Source of the DNA: Accumulibacter sp.
GTDB lineage: Bacteria > Pseudomonadota > Gammaproteobacteria > Burkholderiales > Rhodocyclaceae
Length of the DNA: 64,000 bases
Assembly: GCA_024235715.1 (NCBI GenBank)
Contig: JACKLW010000007.1
Span: 186,001-250,000 of the forward strand
Direction: 5' to 3'
The position numbers and the translations under genes were made by a program. The notes under the pieces were generated by a model. That model did not search any database, was not told the DNA's origin, and saw nothing but the letters and a program-made list of their open reading frames with translations. Below, one piece after another: positions 61,509-64,000 of this stretch (positions are counted from its first letter, which is position 1; the number at the start of each line of letters is the position of its first letter).

Positions 61509-61868
61509 TCAGCACGAAGCCGGCTGCCGGCAATCGGGAGAATCCGGGGCTTCCGAATCCTCGAGCGGATAGGCATCCGCCACATAAGCGGGCCCTTTCA
61601 TCACCATGACGATGAATGCAGCAATCGCTACCGTGAGCACCGCCGTCCAGTGCAGGAGCGCGATGCCGAGTGCAAGAATGTCGACCATCTGGAGGCGAGT
61701 CGAAACTTCCACTGCATCCCCTTCGCCGAGAAAAACCCTCGCCGCAAGCGACGGCAGGGCCAGAAGCAGCGTGCCGAAAACGAGCACGCGGGGTAATAGA
61801 CGGAGCACGTCGCGCTCCCGTCCAGCGGCCGTCTGCACGAATCCCGGAAGTCTGTTGAAAGCGTTCAT
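61509..61868 (-). CDS. Small membrane protein of the light-stress-like cluster
   Basis: A 119-residue protein with two clear helices (RVLVFGTLLLALPSLAARVF; LHWTAVLTVAIAAFIVMVM) and a polar, Cys-containing C-terminus. I recognise no named family. It lies between the DUF3429 and UbiB-like genes with short gaps, so it is part of the same transcript. Confidence 0.75.
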   Translation of the reverse strand: MNAFNRLPGFVQTAAGRERDVLRLLPRVLVFGTLLLALPSLAARVFLGEGDAVEVSTRLQMVDILALGIALLHWTAVLTVAIAAFIVMVMKGPAYVADAYPLEDSEAPDSPDCRQPASC

Positions 61869-61900
61869 TGTGGCTCCTTTGGTCTACGGGTTTTGAACGA

Positions 61901-62359
61901 CTACCAGGTTTCAGCGAAAGCACCTGCTGTCAGGCAAATGCAGGCCACGCTAGTCAGCCGGAAGCGCAACGGCAGATACCAGCCCGGCAAATGGCTGGCG
62001 GCGATCAGAGATCTATCCTGCCAGTAGTGGGTCAGAAACCCGGCCACCAGAAGAACACTCGCCAGCATCGGCGAAAACAGAAATGCCGACCAGGCGAGAA
62101 GTGCCGGGACGACACTCCAGACAAAGCACCGCGTCCGCCGACTTGCGCTCAGGTCCCTCAACGTCATGGCGAATCCCCAATGCAGGGCGCCGACGAAGGT
62201 CAGGATCACCGCACCGTAGGAAAACATCGCATCGCTCCAGAGCTTTGCGTGGTGCGGGTCGACGAGGCTGGCGGGGGCCAGGACGAGAAACGGCAGCAGT
62301 CCTCCGTAACCGAGCCAGGCAACGCTGCGCGGCATGGGATTGGGCAGTAACTGGTCCAT
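61901..62359 (-). CDS. DUF3429 family membrane protein
   Basis: A 152-residue protein with five predicted helices and the DUF3429 pattern: AWLGYGGLLPFLVLA, FSYGAVILTFVGALHWGFAM, and QDRSLIAASHLPGWYLPLR. Function unknown; members are common in cryptochrome/photolyase-type gene clusters. It starts 6 bases after the SDR stop. Confidence 0.85.
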   Translation of the reverse strand: MDQLLPNPMPRSVAWLGYGGLLPFLVLAPASLVDPHHAKLWSDAMFSYGAVILTFVGALHWGFAMTLRDLSASRRTRCFVWSVVPALLAWSAFLFSPMLASVLLVAGFLTHYWQDRSLIAASHLPGWYLPLRFRLTSVACICLTAGAFAETW

Positions 62360-62365
62360 CGCGTC

Positions 62366-63106
62366 CTACCTAACCAACGGTCGAATGCTCGAAAAGCCGG
62401 CATCCATCGACCACACCTGGCCGGTCACCCGGGCCCCCTTGTCCGAAAGCAGCCAAACCATCAGTTCGGCCAGTTCGTCGGGAGAACCAATGCCCGGCAA
62501 GGGGTACTGGCGAGCCGCCGCGTCGCGGCCCATCGCGGTGCCGAGAATGGCGGTGGAGGCCGGCGTGTCCATGATGCCGGGGGCGACGGCGTTGATCCGG
62601 ATGCCATTGCTCGCATAGGTCGCCGCCGCGCTGCGTACCAGTCCTTCGACACCGGCTTTCGCTGCCGCTACCGCCTCGTGATTGGGAGTGCCTATCCGTG
62701 CAGCAGCCGACGAGACCAGCACCGCCGATCCGGGGCATTTGGCGTCCCGCAAGGCGCCAACGAAAGCCGCCAGGGTATGGAAGGCGCTGAAAAGATTGGC
62801 GTTGAGGCAGGCCGTGAATTCGGCGTCGGACATGCGGTGCAGTGCGCCCAGGCGAATGTTGCCGACGCAGTGCGCAAATGCCGTAGGCAGCAACTGGTGC
62901 GCTTTGGCGACCTCGAAAATGTGGCGTGCTCCGGTAACGCTGGAGCAGTCAGCGACCACCTGTATGTGGCTGTCCCCGTAGCTGTGGGTCAAGCGCTCAC
63001 CCTCCCGGCTGGTTACCAACAGTCTCCAGCCTGCCTCTGCCAGCTTGGCCGCCACCGATTGGCCCAGCCCGCCTGCTGCTCCGGTAACTACGGCTACTTT
63101 TTCCAT
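62366..63106 (-). CDS. Short-chain dehydrogenase/reductase
   Basis: A 246-residue classical SDR. It has the cofactor loop TGAAGGLGQ, the catalytic Ser in VLVSSAAARIG, but the usual YxxxK is replaced by HEAVAAAKAG, where His/Glu stands for Tyr while the Lys stays. INAVAPGIMDTP is present. Loss of the catalytic Tyr suggests altered or no activity. It is the first gene of the minus-strand cluster. ATG 63106 was chosen over an upstream GTG (63127) by the family N-terminus; GGAG precedes it. Confidence 0.85.
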   Translation of the reverse strand: MEKVAVVTGAAGGLGQSVAAKLAEAGWRLLVTSREGERLTHSYGDSHIQVVADCSSVTGARHIFEVAKAHQLLPTAFAHCVGNIRLGALHRMSDAEFTACLNANLFSAFHTLAAFVGALRDAKCPGSAVLVSSAAARIGTPNHEAVAAAKAGVEGLVRSAAATYASNGIRINAVAPGIMDTPASTAILGTAMGRDAAARQYPLPGIGSPDELAELMVWLLSDKGARVTGQVWSMDAGFSSIRPLVR

Positions 63107-63270
63107 GACATCTCTTCTCCGGATCACCTGCTCTTGAAAAAGGGATTCCCTTCTGCGCCAGCGAAATCAACCGATTCACCGTTCGGTGGGCCTGGTTTGT
63201 GCTAGACAGGAAACAAACTGATCATCAAATGAGCCCTTTCGTTTAATTACAATACGCGGTAATCTGTTAG

Positions 63271-63283
63271 TTGTCTAGGACAA
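63271..63283. promoter_or_regulatory. 13-bp palindromic operator candidate (light-stress-like cluster)
   Basis: TTGTCTAGGACAA is a near-perfect palindrome (TTGTC-TAG-GACAA) placed 2 bases before the ATG of the TIGR02450 gene and in the divergent promoter region of the SDR operon. A -10-like TACAAT lies at 63248-63253. Its exact reverse complement occurs at 46725-46737. A MerR-type light regulator (LitR/CarH) would be the expected binder in such a cluster, but none is visible here. Confidence 0.5.
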
Positions 63284-63285
63284 TA

Positions 63286-63573
63286 ATGAGCAAAACCGTG
63301 AAGTCATCTTGCGCACCCGGGTCCGAAGTGCAGGCGCTTGGTTCACCGGCGGCTCGCCGGCTGAACCCGAAGAAGCTGCTGCTCAGCAAGTGGACGGCGG
63401 CTATGCCGCATGGTAAGGAGAAGCACTTCATCGTTACCGGTGTGATTCAGCCCGAGTCCCCGGCCACTCGAATCGAGAACATCGAACTGGAAGCGGTGTA
63501 CACTCGGCGGGTGTTTTCGCTGTCCTGGCGTGATCTAGGCGATGGCCAGCGGTGGCTGCAAGGCTGGCAATGA
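63286..63573 (+). CDS. TIGR02450-family Trp-rich small protein
   Basis: A 95-residue protein. The core RRLNPKKLLLSKWTAAMP and GKEKHFIVTGV, with RVFSLSWRDLGDGQRWLQGW at the end, matches the TIGR02450 family of small tryptophan-containing proteins that accompany cryptochrome/photolyase clusters. Function unknown. The start at 63286 lies directly after the palindrome; no RBS is visible, so the mRNA may be nearly leaderless. It is about 40 bases from the FAD protein gene. Confidence 0.85.
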   Translation: MSKTVKSSCAPGSEVQALGSPAARRLNPKKLLLSKWTAAMPHGKEKHFIVTGVIQPESPATRIENIELEAVYTRRVFSLSWRDLGDGQRWLQGWQ

Positions 63574-63631
63574 GTTGTGCAGAGAAGACTTTTCGCGCAG
63601 GCTCGCCGTATCGATGATGGGTAAAGAAACC

Positions 63632-64000
63632 ATGAATCCCTCACCGCATGTTGCGCTGGTCGGTGCCGGCATCGCCGGCCTGTCCTGCGCCACGGCACTC
63701 AAACGGGCTGGCCTCGAAGTCAGTCTGTTCGACAAGAGTCGCGGCCCGGGCGGACGCATGAGCACCCGTCGCGGCGACGACTGGCAATGCGACCACGGTG
63801 CCCAGTATTTCACCGCTCGCGACGCCGACTTCCGTGCCGAAGTAGGGCGCTGGCAGCGGGCCGGGGTCGCGGGCCTGTGGGCTCCCAGGCTATGGATACT
63901 TGATGGCGATTCGTCCGAAGAACGCGAGTCGACGGTCGAGCGTTTTGTCGGTGTGCCAAACATGACCGCGCCTGCCCGGTATCTGGCCAGCACTCTGGCC
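63632..64000 (+). CDS. FAD/NAD(P)-binding oxidoreductase (renalase-like), 3' end beyond the window
   Basis: The frame runs off the right edge; ~123 residues are visible. The Rossmann FAD motif VALVGAGIAGLSCATAL is followed by LFDKSRGPGGRMSTRR and DHGAQYFTARD, the pattern of bacterial renalase-like flavoproteins in photostress clusters. Earlier in-frame ATGs (63614, 63617) may be the real start because no clear RBS separates them. A partner gene for TIGR02450 in the same transcript. Confidence 0.85.
   Translation, partial: MNPSPHVALVGAGIAGLSCATALKRAGLEVSLFDKSRGPGGRMSTRRGDDWQCDHGAQYFTARDADFRAEVGRWQRAGVAGLWAPRLWILDGDSSEERESTVERFVGVPNMTAPARYLASTLA

Overview
The window is GC-rich chromosomal DNA from a Gram-negative proteobacterium, most likely a betaproteobacterium of the Rhodocyclales and possibly a Candidatus Accumulibacter relative. 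The clues are a PEP-CTERM protein, Na+-translocating NADH dehydrogenase, a KorAB-type 2-oxoacid:ferredoxin oxidoreductase with a GltD-like partner as described for Thauera, a trehalose synthase-maltokinase fusion, and AcnB. This placement is inference; there is no rRNA, and the only tRNA is tRNA-Arg(CCT).

Layout. 0-1.8 kb: 3' part of an RTX repeat protein cut by the left edge. 2.3-8.5 kb: an accessory block made of an AbrB/Doc toxin-antitoxin pair, a three-gene TIR / MoxR-ATPase / FGE-like operon carrying four frame changes, and a decayed HicBA pair. This block lies directly beyond the 3' end of the tRNA-Arg gene. 9-19 kb: housekeeping genes (uup, patatin lipoprotein, NYN-LOTUS protein, panD, panC, panB, deoxynucleoside kinase, a cytosolic CZB chemoreceptor, psd). 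19-24 kb: the KorAB/GltD-like electron-transfer operon. 24.5-33.5 kb: rhodanese, macrodomain protein, CsgG-like lipoprotein, treS-mak, a mechanosensitive-channel-like membrane protein, dusC and a TrmB-like methyltransferase, and a PEP-CTERM protein. 34-36.8 kb: acnB. 36.8-40.2 kb: a second accessory spot with an hsdM/hsdR deletion relic and an AlbA_2-ATPase/ParA pair. 40.5-46.3 kb: a six-gene phospholipid operon resembling E. coli ynbABCD with two added genes. 46.8-50.9 kb: a P-type cation ATPase, a SOUL protein and a TerB-like protein. 51.1-57.4 kb: nqrABCDEF-nqrM, followed by convergent psiE. 58.5-64 kb: a degraded WGR-domain gene and a divergent cluster typical of light or photo-oxidative-stress loci (SDR, DUF3429, UbiB-like, CIA30, histidine phosphatase; TIGR02450 and an FAD protein), centred on a 13-bp palindrome.

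How the genes work together. Energy metabolism dominates: aconitase and 2-oxoacid:ferredoxin oxidoreductase link the TCA cycle to reduced ferredoxin or NADPH, and Nqr turns NADH into a sodium gradient. The panBCD genes supply pantothenate. The ynb-like operon contains every chemical step needed to build and tailor an unusual phospholipid. The two accessory regions look like defence or conflict DNA in different states of decay.

The strongest candidate for an undescribed system is the TIR-MoxR-FGE operon (3.1-7.8 kb). The next are the AlbA_2/ParA pair and the extended ynb operon. The frame changes in the first may be real decay or assembly errors, and the reads must decide.
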